A DNA stretch of 64,000 bases from Thiomicrorhabdus arctica DSM 13458. GTDB taxonomy: Bacteria > Pseudomonadota > Gammaproteobacteria > Thiomicrospirales > Thiomicrospiraceae. Below the pieces are notes generated by a model that saw nothing but the letters and a program-made list of their open reading frames with translations, had not been told where the DNA came from and searched no databases. Location of the stretch: NCBI RefSeq assembly GCF_000381085.1, contig NZ_KB905901.1, positions 62,001 to 126,000 of the forward strand, in the 5' to 3' direction. Of the stretch, positions 25,325-34,343 are shown piece by piece (position 1 is the stretch's first letter; each line of letters starts with the position of its first letter). A program made the position numbers and the translations under genes.

Positions 25325-26020
25325 ATGAAAAAAGCATTTCAACTAAAAACGTTATTATTATCTATGGCTGTGGCTGGCGCAGCAACAATAGCGGTTGCTC
25401 CGGCAACGGCTCAAGCGGGCGTATCTGCTAATGTGGGTTTTGTGACTGATTATATTTTCCGTGGCGTGAATCAATCGACTTCAAAGGGCTCTCCAGCATT
25501 ACAAGGTGGTTTTGATTATGAGCATGATTCAGGTTTGTTCGCAGGTGTTTGGGCATCCACGATGGATAAAGAATATGAATATGACCTTTATGCGGGTTGG
25601 GGTGGTTCGGTCAATGGATTTGATTTAGGTATTATGTATACTAACTATAGCTATACAGATAAAGTGGCTTATGCACCAGGGGCGAGTTCTTTTGAAGAAG
25701 TTAACTTGTCGGCGGGTTACGGTCCTGTTTCTGTAGGGCTTGATATGGACGTGGATCCGGATGTAACGAACTATGTTCATTACTCGGTTTCTTTGGACGC
25801 AAGTGCGGTTGCTGAAGGTGTCTCTTTGACTTATGGTGCGACCATGACGGATAGAAATTCAGCTGGATACAAAGCTAAAGACGCAGGGTATCTAGATGTC
25901 GGTTATGCAACGGATGTTGAAGGGTTTGACCTTGGTGTCGATGTCATCTTTAGTGATGCGAATACAGATGACACAACCTATTTCGTCGTCGGACTATCAA
26001 AGTCATTTGATTTGATGTAA
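25325..26020 (+). CDS. TorF family putative porin
   Basis: A 231-residue outer-membrane protein. Signal peptide 1-31 ends in AQA-G; the mature part starts VSANVGFVTDYIFRGVNQS, the hallmark of the TorF/gcw_chp family, followed by alternating amphipathic strands and a terminal Phe-containing strand (FVVGLSKSFDLM). It likely forms a beta-barrel; substrate unknown. Single gene followed by a clear terminator. Confidence 0.88.
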   Translation: MKKAFQLKTLLLSMAVAGAATIAVAPATAQAGVSANVGFVTDYIFRGVNQSTSKGSPALQGGFDYEHDSGLFAGVWASTMDKEYEYDLYAGWGGSVNGFDLGIMYTNYSYTDKVAYAPGASSFEEVNLSAGYGPVSVGLDMDVDPDVTNYVHYSVSLDASAVAEGVSLTYGATMTDRNSAGYKAKDAGYLDVGYATDVEGFDLGVDVIFSDANTDDTTYFVVGLSKSFDLM

Positions 26021-26052
26021 TTTTATGTAAATTACAATGATTTAATGTTTGG

Positions 26053-26080
26053 AAAAAGCCAGCTAAATGCTGGCTTTTTT
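26053..26080 (+). terminator. Terminator of the TorF-type porin gene
   Basis: AAAAAGCCAGC-TAAAT-GCTGGCTTTTTT, an 11-bp stem with T run, 32 bases after the stop codon. Confidence 0.92.
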
Positions 26081-26330
26081 GTGCCTGAAGGAAGGGGGTA
26101 TGAATAAAGTTCATTATGTTGGGTTGGATCGAGACTATTCGTCACGAAGGTTAAAAATACATTCGAGGCAGGGAGTGGAATTTTTAAATCCATTTTGCTT
26201 GAAAAATAGCTCTTCAAACCTGTGGTGAGTGTGTAGTAGGTGTTGTTGCGTAAGATTGATTTTTAAAGGCATGGTAAGTCATGGTCTAGCTGTTTAGTTC
26301 TATGGGTCTTGAAGGTTTCTATTCAAATTC

Positions 26331-26343
26331 ACCAGGCCTGGTC
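26331..26343. repeat. ACCAGGCCTGGTC palindrome variant
   Basis: Thirteen of fourteen bases of the GACCAGGCCTGGTC site, in the intergenic space 30 bases before the rplM promoter. The rest of 26081-26530 holds no gene I can support. Confidence 0.75.
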
Positions 26344-26374
26344 AAATAAGTTGATAAATAAAGAGGTAAGTGTC

Positions 26375-26403
26375 TTGCTTGCACTCTTATAAATAGGTAT
26401 AAT
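26375..26403 (+). promoter_or_regulatory. Sigma-70 promoter of rplM-rpsI
   Basis: TTGCTT (26375-26380), 17 bp, TATAAT (26398-26403). Transcription would start near 26410, leaving a leader of about 120 bases before rplM, long enough for regulation but with no recognised structure. Confidence 0.75.
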
Positions 26404-26530
26404 CTCGCGCTTGTTAATCCCTTCCCCCTTATTGCCCGTTAAAACAGTAAGTGGATTTATTGGTTAACAATAGAATGTTAATGAATGAATCTTTTGGATT
26501 TGGATTATTTAAATTATTTAGGAACAAATT

Positions 26531-26959
26531 ATGAAAACATTTGTTGCAAAACCAGCTGAAGTTAAACATGACTGGTATATTGTAGACGCTGAAGGTAAAA
26601 CTTTAGGTCGTATGGCGGCTGAAATCGCTGCTCGATTACGTGGTAAGCACAAGCCAGAATATACTCCGCATACAGATTGTGGTGATTACATTGTTGTAAT
26701 CAATGCAGATAAATTTGTTGTAACGGGTACTAAGCGTAAGAATAAGTTGTATCAACACCATACAGGTTATATTGGTAGCTTAAAGACAACTAACCTTGAA
26801 ACGTTACTTGAAAAAGCGCCTGAGCGTCCAGTCGAGTTCGCTGTTAAGGGTATGTTGCCTAGAGGGCCATTAGGCCGTGCAATGTTTAAAAAGCTAAAAG
26901 TATATGCAGGTTCTGAACATCCGCATACTGCTCAGCAGCCTATCACGCTTGACTTGTAA
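26531..26959 (+). CDS. rplM: 50S ribosomal protein L13
   Basis: A 142-residue L13 with the family blocks [50 protein letters not shown]-like [19 protein letters not shown] and the HPHTAQQP end. It binds 23S rRNA early in 50S assembly. First gene of the rplM-rpsI operon; rpsI follows after 14 bases with its own ribosome site (AAGGAC). Confidence 0.98.
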   Translation: MKTFVAKPAEVKHDWYIVDAEGKTLGRMAAEIAARLRGKHKPEYTPHTDCGDYIVVINADKFVVTGTKRKNKLYQHHTGYIGSLKTTNLETLLEKAPERPVEFAVKGMLPRGPLGRAMFKKLKVYAGSEHPHTAQQPITLDL

Positions 26960-26973
26960 GAAGGACTATTAAA

Positions 26974-27366
26974 ATGGCAACAGAACAATACTACGGAACA
27001 GGTCGTCGTAAAAGCTCAGTAGCTCGTGTATTCTTACGCGCAGGTACGGGGAAAATGACGGTAAACGGTCGTGACATCGCAGAGTTTTTCGCTCGTGAAA
27101 CAGACCTAATGTTAATCAACCAACCGTTAGAAGCGACGACAAGTCTAGAACAGTTTGATGCTTTCATTACGGTTGCTGGCGGCGGAACAACTGGCCAAGC
27201 TGGCGCAATTCGTCACGGAATTTCTCGTGCACTTGTTGTCTATGATGAAGCAAATCGTCCTGCTTTACGTACGCGTGGTTTATTAACACGTGATGCACGT
27301 CAAGTTGAGCGTAAGAAAGTTGGTCTACGTAAAGCACGTAAGCGCCCACAGTTCTCAAAGCGTTAA
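26974..27366 (+). CDS. rpsI: 30S ribosomal protein S9
   Basis: A 130-residue S9: [49 protein letters not shown] and the basic C-terminal tail [17 protein letters not shown] that reaches the P-site tRNA. Full length, second gene of the operon, ended by a terminator 26 bases on. Confidence 0.98.
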   Translation: MATEQYYGTGRRKSSVARVFLRAGTGKMTVNGRDIAEFFARETDLMLINQPLEATTSLEQFDAFITVAGGGTTGQAGAIRHGISRALVVYDEANRPALRTRGLLTRDARQVERKKVGLRKARKRPQFSKR

Positions 27367-27392
27367 TATATTTATATATAACCTTTTGGTTC

Positions 27393-27419
27393 AAAAAACC
27401 CGCTTTGGCGGGTTTTTTT
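27393..27419 (+). terminator. Terminator of rplM-rpsI
   Basis: AAAAAACCCGC-TTTG-GCGGGTTTTTT, strong GC stem with T run. Confidence 0.92.
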
Positions 27420-27880
27420 ATGCCTGTCCCTTAGGTGTTATATCCGTTGTTTAAAAATTGAATGAACAAACGGTGAAGATTTACAAAAAAACAGCGTCTA
27501 AATTAAGCGTACATATATTAAGAGTGACCTAGTTGGTTTGAGTTAGGTGTCTATCCCTCTAATGATCTAATTCTAAAGTCACTTTTTCGATCTAGATGTC
27601 ATCTGTCCATTCTTTAACGTATTCTTCCGTTCTATACGTCATTCTCCTATTTAATAAGGGCCTCCAAGTAGTAGGGCTTCATTAAAACGGTTTCTTCAAG
27701 GCTACATTGCCTTTCGGCTCAGGGTTTCAATCGCTTAGGTTTCGTAATGTTGCAAAAAAACAACATTTTAAAAGTCTGTCGTTTTTTTACGAAATAAAGT
27801 TGCACCTTGGGTAATTCTTCCCTATAGTCATTCCCAAGCCAGCATATGCCGGCGTTTCAATTAACTTAAGGATTCTCAAA
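27420..27880 (+). promoter_or_regulatory. Porin upstream region with a sigma-70 promoter
   Basis: TTGCAC (27800-27805), 17 bp, TATAGT (27823-27828) form a good promoter for the porin, giving a leader of about 46 bases that contains a small hairpin (GCCAGCATATGCCGGC) just before the ribosome site AAGGA. The remaining 380 bases upstream are pyrimidine-rich and show no gene. Confidence 0.65.
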
Positions 27881-28891
27881 ATGAAAAAGAATATTATTGC
27901 TCTAGCAATCGCATCTGCAGTTGCAGCTCCTGTAGCATTCGCTGACGCACCAACTCTATACGGTCAAGGTTACCTATCTATCGACAACCTAACTGACAAG
28001 GGTGCTTCTGTAAACTCTCACTCTTCACGTATCGGTGTGAAAGGTTCTGAAGACTTAGGAAATGGTCTTAAAGCAGTTTACAAGATGGAATTCGGCGTAA
28101 ACATGACTGAAACAAATACTTCATTAAGTGGTCGTAACGCTTATGTTGGTTTAGCCGGTGGTTTCGGTACAGTTTTAATGGGTCGTAACGATACTCCGTT
28201 CAAAATGATTCAAGGTAAGGATTTATTCAACGACGCAACTAAATCTGGTTACGGCGATAACAAGCCGATGGCTGGTGGTCTAGGTATTGGTGGTGGTGAA
28301 GTTCGTGCTGAGAAAGTAGTGGCTTATGTTTCTCCATCATTTGGTGGTATTAAAATCATCGCAGCTGGTGTTAGTGGTACTAACAACACTGGTAACGGTG
28401 ACTATGGTGTTGCTGTTAAAGACGCTTCAATCACAAATGCTTACTCTATCGCTGCGACTTACGGTTCTAACAAAAAAGGTCTTTATTTAGCCGGTGCTTA
28501 TAACAACTGGGATTCAAAAATGTCTGGTGTAACAAATGGCGTTGATGACATTAAAGAAACTCGTTTTGTTGCTCAGTACAAAGCAAACTCAGGTCTATTA
28601 GCTAACGTTATGTTCCAAGATTTTGATACAAGCATTGTTGCTACTGAAGGAACAAACATTCAAGCAAACATTGGTTACAAAATGGGTAAAATCATGCCTA
28701 AGTTCAAGTACTCAATGGTTGATTACAAAAGCTCTACTATGAATGACGGTGATGCTTTCGCAGTTGGTATTGATTACTCTCTAGGTAAGAAGACTACTGC
28801 TAAGCTTGATTTCGTAAACTATGACAAAAACATTGGTGCGAATGGTAAATCATCTAACCTAGTTTCTGTTGGTCTATTACACAAGTTTTAA
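27881..28891 (+). CDS. General porin, OmpC-type
   Basis: A 336-residue outer-membrane porin. Signal peptide MKKNIIALAIASAVAAPVAFA; mature start DAPTLYGQGYLSIDNL, constriction-type motif GLKAVYKMEFGVNMT, SGRNAYVGLAGGFGTVLMGRNDTPF and a C-terminal strand ending in LLHKF (terminal Phe for BAM recognition). Codon choice is strongly biased compared with neighbours, as in highly expressed genes. Probably the major porin. Promoter and terminator both lie close. Confidence 0.93.
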   Translation: MKKNIIALAIASAVAAPVAFADAPTLYGQGYLSIDNLTDKGASVNSHSSRIGVKGSEDLGNGLKAVYKMEFGVNMTETNTSLSGRNAYVGLAGGFGTVLMGRNDTPFKMIQGKDLFNDATKSGYGDNKPMAGGLGIGGGEVRAEKVVAYVSPSFGGIKIIAAGVSGTNNTGNGDYGVAVKDASITNAYSIAATYGSNKKGLYLAGAYNNWDSKMSGVTNGVDDIKETRFVAQYKANSGLLANVMFQDFDTSIVATEGTNIQANIGYKMGKIMPKFKYSMVDYKSSTMNDGDAFAVGIDYSLGKKTTAKLDFVNYDKNIGANGKSSNLVSVGLLHKF

Positions 28892-28942
28892 TCAACTTCT
28901 GCTCCTAGCGTTGCTAGAACAGTTTGATGAAACATTGTAATG

Positions 28943-28976
28943 AAAGCCCCGTCTATTTATAGGCGGGGCTTTTTTT
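28943..28976 (+). terminator. Terminator of the porin gene
   Basis: AAAGCCCCG-TCTATTTATAG-CGGGGCTTTTTTT; the loop ends can add TCTAT/ATAG pairing. Strong T run. Confidence 0.92.
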
Positions 28977-29108
28977 GTTTCTGGCCGCTTATTTATAGGG
29001 GTAAGGGGCAATTCATCTGTTAAGTGATTCATTGATTTTATTGGGTTTTCATTGTAAGGTTGTTTCGTAAGGATTTTAGAGTGATTGCACTGAAAGGGAG
29101 TGGGTTGA

Positions 29109-30110
29109 GTGGATAAGATAGATGCCAAGAGCCCAAAATATTGTCAAAACAAACCTCAAAAAGGCTTTGTGTTGATACTCGTGATTGTCGTCGTGGTGAT
29201 TATTGCGACATTGTGGCTTTCGATGAAGCAAGAGCGGCTGATTTCGCTGTTTAAAAGCGATCAGATCGATTATGATTTAGAAGACTTAAAACAGGTTAAA
29301 CAACGATTACTGCAGTTTGCGGTATTGCAGCCGGATATTTATATTACGGATACCTCGGGCAATGTGCAAGGTTCTGCTAAAGTGCCTGCCCCAGGCTATC
29401 TTCCTTGCCCTGATGTCGATGATGGTGCTGGCGGCCCAGCAGACGGTATCGCGGATGGCAGTTGTACCAACCCACTACTTTGGGCAAGCCCTGATACTTC
29501 GGGTTTTCTTCCCGATTCGTTAACGTTTGGTTATGTTCCGGAGTTAATCTCTTCACGTCACTTTTATTTTGCAGAAAAAACCCGCTATTTTTATTTTCTA
29601 GATGAACGTTTCAGTTATGCAAACCCTGGTTATGTAAACGATAATCTAAAGAGATTCGCACCTTTGAACCCTATTAGACTCGAGGGAGATCCTGCCGCTC
29701 AGACGAGCAACTTTGAACCGCGGTCATTTGATCCTGTATTAACGTTAAATGGCGTAACAGGCTATGTGGCTCTGCTTGTAGATGCGGGACAAGATGGATT
29801 GGACGCAGCCAATAAAGATGGTGATCGTCATTTCATCACCCATTTAGACGACCTGAGGGAGGACCCAAATGCCGACAAAATCATTGGTATCAGCTATGTT
29901 GAATGGTTAGCAATGGTTGCACACCGTGTATGTGCGGAACGTAATCGTTTGCAAGGTATTGGTTACGATCTTGATGAAACCGATCCTGTAGATGCAATCG
30001 CAGATTTAGATGATATTGGTGCCCCCTTGCGGCACTGGTACAATGATTACAATTCCGCTACGAATCCTGTAGGCGGCAATTGGCGAACCTGGGGGAGTGT
30101 CTGTCCATGA
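29109..30110 (+). CDS. Pilin-like protein 1 of the pilin locus
   Basis: A 333-residue protein with a pilin-type N terminus, KGFVLILVIVVVVIIATLWLSM (cleavage likely at G/F), but lacking the usual Glu5, as in PilX/GspK-type minor pilins. The mature domain carries GYLPCPD followed by DG repeats to GSC at about 95-120, a module shared with the next two proteins. GTG start at 29109. It overlaps the next gene by four bases (ATGA). Probably part of a dedicated pseudopilus or minor-pilin complex; the exact role is unknown. Confidence 0.7.
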   Translation: MDKIDAKSPKYCQNKPQKGFVLILVIVVVVIIATLWLSMKQERLISLFKSDQIDYDLEDLKQVKQRLLQFAVLQPDIYITDTSGNVQGSAKVPAPGYLPCPDVDDGAGGPADGIADGSCTNPLLWASPDTSGFLPDSLTFGYVPELISSRHFYFAEKTRYFYFLDERFSYANPGYVNDNLKRFAPLNPIRLEGDPAAQTSNFEPRSFDPVLTLNGVTGYVALLVDAGQDGLDAANKDGDRHFITHLDDLREDPNADKIIGISYVEWLAMVAHRVCAERNRLQGIGYDLDETDPVDAIADLDDIGAPLRHWYNDYNSATNPVGGNWRTWGSVCP

Positions 30111-31042
30111 TGTCGGTAAGTACATTCAAGAAAAACGCTTTTCACCCCAATCAAAATGGTTTCTCCTTAATAGAGGTGGCGATTGGTCTGCTTATATTGG
30201 GTATTATTACGACCAGTTTTTATGGCGTTGCCAAGCAGCTGTTTGAAACGGATCACAAGCAAACCGAGCTGGCGAATATGCGCACCTTGCAAAGCTCTAT
30301 CAATATTTATCTGACGGTGAATGCACATCTCCCTTGTCCCGATACGGATAATGATGGCAAAGAAAATCGCTCTGATGGTATCAGTTGTGATGCGCGTGAG
30401 GGGTATTTGCCCTATAGTGATTTAGGGGTAAAGTCAAAAGATGCGTGGGGCAATGAATATTATTATAGAGTCAATTCAAGAGCAGAAAATGCAGGTTATA
30501 TTACGGAAATTTGTCAGTCTGCCAGTGTGCTAGGTAAAGCGGGCGCAGGTCAAAAAACAAACTTATGGTTATGCCCTGAAACGAACTTATATTATTGCAA
30601 GGCGGCTGGAGGTCCAAGTGACTGTAATAGTGTGTGTACCGATACATGTGTTAATACGATTGACCCGCGACCGAATGTCAATGGTGTGGCGAGTGATACC
30701 CCGCCTTTCTTTCATTTAATTACGCCGCCCGTGGGCACTGTTTCAGGTACAGCCAATTTAAATATATATAATGAAGATGCTGCACCCTATGATGGTTCTA
30801 TCGACCCTTTGGGAGGGGGCGTGGTTGCTGTTGCGGTTTCTTGGGGGGCAAACGGTAAAGAGGTTTACCGCTACGATGCAGGACATGTAAGTTGTGGCAG
30901 TGGAACGGCTGCTGAAAATATCAATTGTACAAACAGTCGCGATTTTGTCGATATTCGAACGGGTTCTGGTCGAGATTTTATGACTTGGTTGACGGTGAAC
31001 CAGGCTAAAGTAGCGATCATTGGTCGAGGAGATTTAAAATGA
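30107..31042 (+). CDS. Prepilin-like protein 2 of the pilin locus
   Basis: A 311-residue prepilin: QNGFSLIEVAIGLLILGIITT has the G/F cleavage site and Glu5. The globular part has HLPCPDTDNDG then SDGISC, and PYSDLGVKSKDAWGNEYYYRV, both echoed in its neighbours; it is Cys-rich later (CKAAGG...CNSVCTDTC). The start is the ATG at 30107 in the overlap ATGA with gene 1; the longer frame from 30080 runs through gene 1. Its stop overlaps gene 3. Confidence 0.82.
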   Translation: MMSVSTFKKNAFHPNQNGFSLIEVAIGLLILGIITTSFYGVAKQLFETDHKQTELANMRTLQSSINIYLTVNAHLPCPDTDNDGKENRSDGISCDAREGYLPYSDLGVKSKDAWGNEYYYRVNSRAENAGYITEICQSASVLGKAGAGQKTNLWLCPETNLYYCKAAGGPSDCNSVCTDTCVNTIDPRPNVNGVASDTPPFFHLITPPVGTVSGTANLNIYNEDAAPYDGSIDPLGGGVVAVAVSWGANGKEVYRYDAGHVSCGSGTAAENINCTNSRDFVDIRTGSGRDFMTWLTVNQAKVAIIGRGDLK

Positions 31043-32397
31043 ATGAGTTTCAAAAAAGACAGCAAGGATTTTCTCTGGTGGAGATGGCGATTGTCTTAGT
31101 TATTTTAAGTCTATTGATTGGGGGTGGTTTCAGCACAGTGGGTGCGTACCTAGACAATTCCAAGCAATCTCATACTTTGGGAAGTTTAGAGAATACAAAA
31201 AAAGCCATGTTGAATTACGTTAAGGTTAATTATTACATGCCTTGTCCAGATATCAATAATGATGGTAACGAAGATCGGATTTCAGGTCTGGCTTGCAGTA
31301 GTTCGGTTGGCACAGTGCCATTTAATTCTCTTGGATTAGGGGCCGCCATCGCCAGTGATGATTTTGGCAATGTATTTGCGTATGGCGTTGATACGGGCGT
31401 CACGACGGCCGCCTCAATGATCAATAAAGATTTACCCGTCAGTTATTTTTCGAATACGATGAATAGCAATGGGAATTTTCCTGCATTTAGGTTGGAAACG
31501 CCACCGACTTCTGTGAATCCAAATGTCGCCACAAGCTATACCGTTTGCAAGAAGTCAGCAGCAGTCTGTGATGCGACTGCCAGCAATGTTGAGGTGAATT
31601 CTATTCCCGCCATTATAATGGCCTTTAATGAAAATGGCGCATCAACCACTCTGAATGCATGTAATGCAGAAACAGGAGATGAAGCCGAAAACTGTAACAA
31701 TGATTTGTTGGTCAGGAAAAAGTTTTTTAGCGATGGCGCTTATGATGATCAGTTAGTGACGATTTCAGGGTATGAGATTAAAGAGCAGGTCTTAGATTTA
31801 TTAAATGAAATAAGTTTGACGTTTAATAATGGTATTTATGATGGCTATGATGTCATTATTAGACGAGACGTCAACTCTGCAAATGATTTAAATGTGGGCA
31901 ATGGAGAGGCAAATTCTTTCTATATTGATGAAAACTCGAGCTTGGGCGAGAACGGCGATTTAAATGCCAATGTTCAGCTTAAAGATGGCAATGATAAATT
32001 GTATATCAAAGGCGATGTCGGCTCAGGCGGAAATGCAGATTTGGGGATTGATAATGATACTATCACGGTCAATGGAAATATTTCACTTGGCGGGACAGTG
32101 ACCTTAGGTAAAGGGGATGACTACGCAGTGATAGGCGGCATTATGGAGGGGAGTCTAAATGCGGGTTGGGGCAATGATGAAGTCATTGTAAAAGGGACCG
32201 TTTATGGCACCATTAATATGGATCAAGGAGCTGATGTGCTCTATTTATATGGTAATTTCCCGATTGCAAACATCGATGGTGGCTCTGAGACGGATACCCT
32301 TTATACCACTAAACTTTCGACGGACTTTACACCCACCGAGAAAACGTTATTAGAATCAAAATTTGAAATCATTAATTACGGATATGTTGCGCCTTAA
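31039..32397 (+). CDS. Prepilin-like protein 3 with RTX-like C-terminal repeats
   Basis: A 452-residue protein with prepilin N terminus QQGFSLVEMAIVLVILSLLIGGG (Glu5 present), the shared YMPCPDINNDG...GLAC module (about 72-95) and the PFNSLGL...DDFGNVFAYGV block. From about 300 on it has glycine/aspartate repeats: GNDKLYIKG, GIDNDTITVNG, GKGDDYAVIGG, GWGNDEVIVKG, QGADVLYLYG, GGSETDTLY, a spacing like calcium-binding RTX beta-rolls. A pilin carrying an RTX-like roll is unusual. It may act as a tip adhesin or calcium-stabilised subunit; that is inference. Confidence 0.8.
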   Translation: MNEFQKRQQGFSLVEMAIVLVILSLLIGGGFSTVGAYLDNSKQSHTLGSLENTKKAMLNYVKVNYYMPCPDINNDGNEDRISGLACSSSVGTVPFNSLGLGAAIASDDFGNVFAYGVDTGVTTAASMINKDLPVSYFSNTMNSNGNFPAFRLETPPTSVNPNVATSYTVCKKSAAVCDATASNVEVNSIPAIIMAFNENGASTTLNACNAETGDEAENCNNDLLVRKKFFSDGAYDDQLVTISGYEIKEQVLDLLNEISLTFNNGIYDGYDVIIRRDVNSANDLNVGNGEANSFYIDENSSLGENGDLNANVQLKDGNDKLYIKGDVGSGGNADLGIDNDTITVNGNISLGGTVTLGKGDDYAVIGGIMEGSLNAGWGNDEVIVKGTVYGTINMDQGADVLYLYGNFPIANIDGGSETDTLYTTKLSTDFTPTEKTLLESKFEIINYGYVAP

Positions 32398-32417
32398 CGT
32401 GAAAAATTCTGCTTTGA

Positions 32418-33053
32418 GTGATTATGACCATTAAACCACAGATTCTTCTGGTAGACGATGACCCTGCATTACGTGGCATGCTAAGTTTCTCTTTGGAGTT
32501 AGCAGGGTATAGTGTGACGGAGGCCAGTTCTAGGGTCGTGGCCATTAATGTACTCAAATCACAGCTGTTCCAGGTGGTCTTGTTGGACATGGGGATGCCC
32601 CCCAATGAACATACACCAGAGGAAGGCGTGGCCGTTTTAAGTTGGTTACAGCAACAGCACATAGCCACTAAAGTGATTGTCCTCACAGGTCAACAAGCGG
32701 ATGATACGGCTTATTTGGCCCTAAAGCATGGTGCATTTGATTTTTTAGAAAAACCCACCACCAGTGAAGCGCTTTTAATGTCTGTTAAAAGAGCTTTACT
32801 GTTCTATGCTCAAGAAAATGCCTTAAAGCAAAAAGAAGGTGTTCAAAAATTTCAGTTAGACGCTTCTTTGGGCGAAGGCGTTAAATCCATTCGTAATCAA
32901 GCCGAAGAGAAGTTGGTGCGCCAGGTGTTAGCAGACACTGAATTCAATGTCTATGAAACCGCCCGTCGCTTAGGGCTTAAGCGCGAAAACGTCTATTATT
33001 TAATTAAAAAATATCAATTACAACGCATAGAAAACTCTGATGATTCGCTTTAA
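32418..33053 (+). CDS. Response regulator with Fis-type HTH
   Basis: A 211-residue regulator: receiver domain 1-125 with ILLVDDDPALRG, phospho-acceptor Asp in VVLLDMGMPP, VIVLTGQ and the Lys in FLEKPTT; C-terminal Fis-type helix-turn-helix (VRQVLADTEFNVYETARRLGLKRENVYYLIKKYQL). No AAA domain lies between, so it is not an NtrC-type activator; it resembles RegA/PrrA-like short regulators. The GTG at 32418 or ATG at 32424 is the start. The kinase gene follows after 21 bases, so the two are partners inside the pilin locus. Confidence 0.88.
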   Translation: MIMTIKPQILLVDDDPALRGMLSFSLELAGYSVTEASSRVVAINVLKSQLFQVVLLDMGMPPNEHTPEEGVAVLSWLQQQHIATKVIVLTGQQADDTAYLALKHGAFDFLEKPTTSEALLMSVKRALLFYAQENALKQKEGVQKFQLDASLGEGVKSIRNQAEEKLVRQVLADTEFNVYETARRLGLKRENVYYLIKKYQLQRIENSDDSL

Positions 33054-33074
33054 TGTTAGCGTCAAGGCATCGAG

Positions 33075-34163
33075 ATGAACGGGTTTGTCGCTGAATGGGC
33101 GGGGCTCATCTTTGTCGTCATTGGGCTCTCACTTTTTTTTACGGCCTTTTACTTTCGACATCAATCCAAAAAACTGAGTCACGCTTTAAGTACGCTTTAT
33201 CACCTCAATCAAAGTGTCAATTTAGATGCCCTGGATTTTTTTGACCAGGCCTGGCCGATTTTGAAAAATGTAGGTTGTTTGCAGATGAACGCCAATATTG
33301 AATGGTTTGGAGAGCACAAAAGCATCCAATTTGGTCTTGATCAGCCATCTAAAACCCATAAACAGACCTTTAAAGTCGTTAGAGAAGATATGCGGTTTGA
33401 ATTTGTGATCTATTTGGAGCGTCAGGCAAATGCATCAGAAAGTCTGGCAGGTCTGGTCATTAAAACCTTTATCAATGTGTTAGAGCAGGATTTAGTGCTG
33501 AAGCAGGCTGAAATTCTCACGTCTCAAAAGCGGTTAGAACGCTATCAGCTTTTTGTGCAACATGAAATCAAGAACATTGCCCAGTTCATTCAGTTGCTCA
33601 GTGAACAGGTGCAAACGGTAAGTGAACCGTTAGCCCAACAGCGATTATTTGAACGGCTGAAGCAAACATTACCCATTATGGCGCAACGAGCACAAAAAAC
33701 GGTGCAGCAAATGCAACAACCGCTTGCTGAGAGTTTTCAAAACAGAAGTTATGAGCTAAAAGCCCTGATAGAAGAAACGTTACGAATGTATGATTTGCAG
33801 GCCAGTGTCATTGGTGACGCCATCACACAATTACCGCGTCCATTAGTGCTTGAGGTCTTCAAAAATGTACTTGGAAATTTTAGAGATCATCAAATTTGTG
33901 AAGCACCTTTAGCCATTGAAGTTTTGACAGATGATATCAATAAATGGGTCGTCGTTCAGATTAGTAGTGCCTGTTTAGAAGATCAAAGCAAGATACGTTC
34001 AGAGCGTTTATTTGAACCTTTTTGGACCACCAGTGAAAGTGGAATGGGCTTGGGTCTATTTCTCGCTAGGGAACTGCTAAAACAACACAGTGGGCAGATT
34101 GAGTTCACAAAAACAAACAATGCCTTTGGGTTTGCGATCACTTTACCAGGCCTATTGGAATAG
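33075..34163 (+). CDS. Membrane-anchored sensor histidine kinase
   Basis: A 362-residue kinase with one N-terminal TM segment (AGLIFVVIGLSLFFTAFYF), a central region of about 100 residues of unknown fold, a dimerisation helix with His in FVQHEIKNIAQFIQLL, and an ATPase domain whose G-box reads SGMGLGLFLAREL. The N-box is poorly conserved (FKNVLGNFRDH). Partner of the upstream regulator. The coding sequence holds a copy of the palindrome (GACCAGGCCTGG at 33243), which here encodes DQAW. Confidence 0.88.
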   Translation: MNGFVAEWAGLIFVVIGLSLFFTAFYFRHQSKKLSHALSTLYHLNQSVNLDALDFFDQAWPILKNVGCLQMNANIEWFGEHKSIQFGLDQPSKTHKQTFKVVREDMRFEFVIYLERQANASESLAGLVIKTFINVLEQDLVLKQAEILTSQKRLERYQLFVQHEIKNIAQFIQLLSEQVQTVSEPLAQQRLFERLKQTLPIMAQRAQKTVQQMQQPLAESFQNRSYELKALIEETLRMYDLQASVIGDAITQLPRPLVLEVFKNVLGNFRDHQICEAPLAIEVLTDDINKWVVVQISSACLEDQSKIRSERLFEPFWTTSESGMGLGLFLARELLKQHSGQIEFTKTNNAFGFAITLPGLLE

Positions 34164-34343
34164 ATTTCCAGGTGTTAACAGCGTTTGGTTTGATGAGTCT
34201 GATTTGCAGATTAATCTAAATTCAATGTCTCCTAAGTAGTTGTGCGAGTGTAAGGAAAATTTACTCTATTTTAAAAGTTTGATGCCCTATATTATGAAGA
34301 CAACACCAAAGAAGTGTTGGTTAAATAATCAAAGGAAGATGTC

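Noticed and set aside
30080-30106. Longer start for pilin-like gene 2
   Set aside because: Frame overlaps gene 1 and lacks a ribosome site; the ATGA overlap at 30107 is the natural start.
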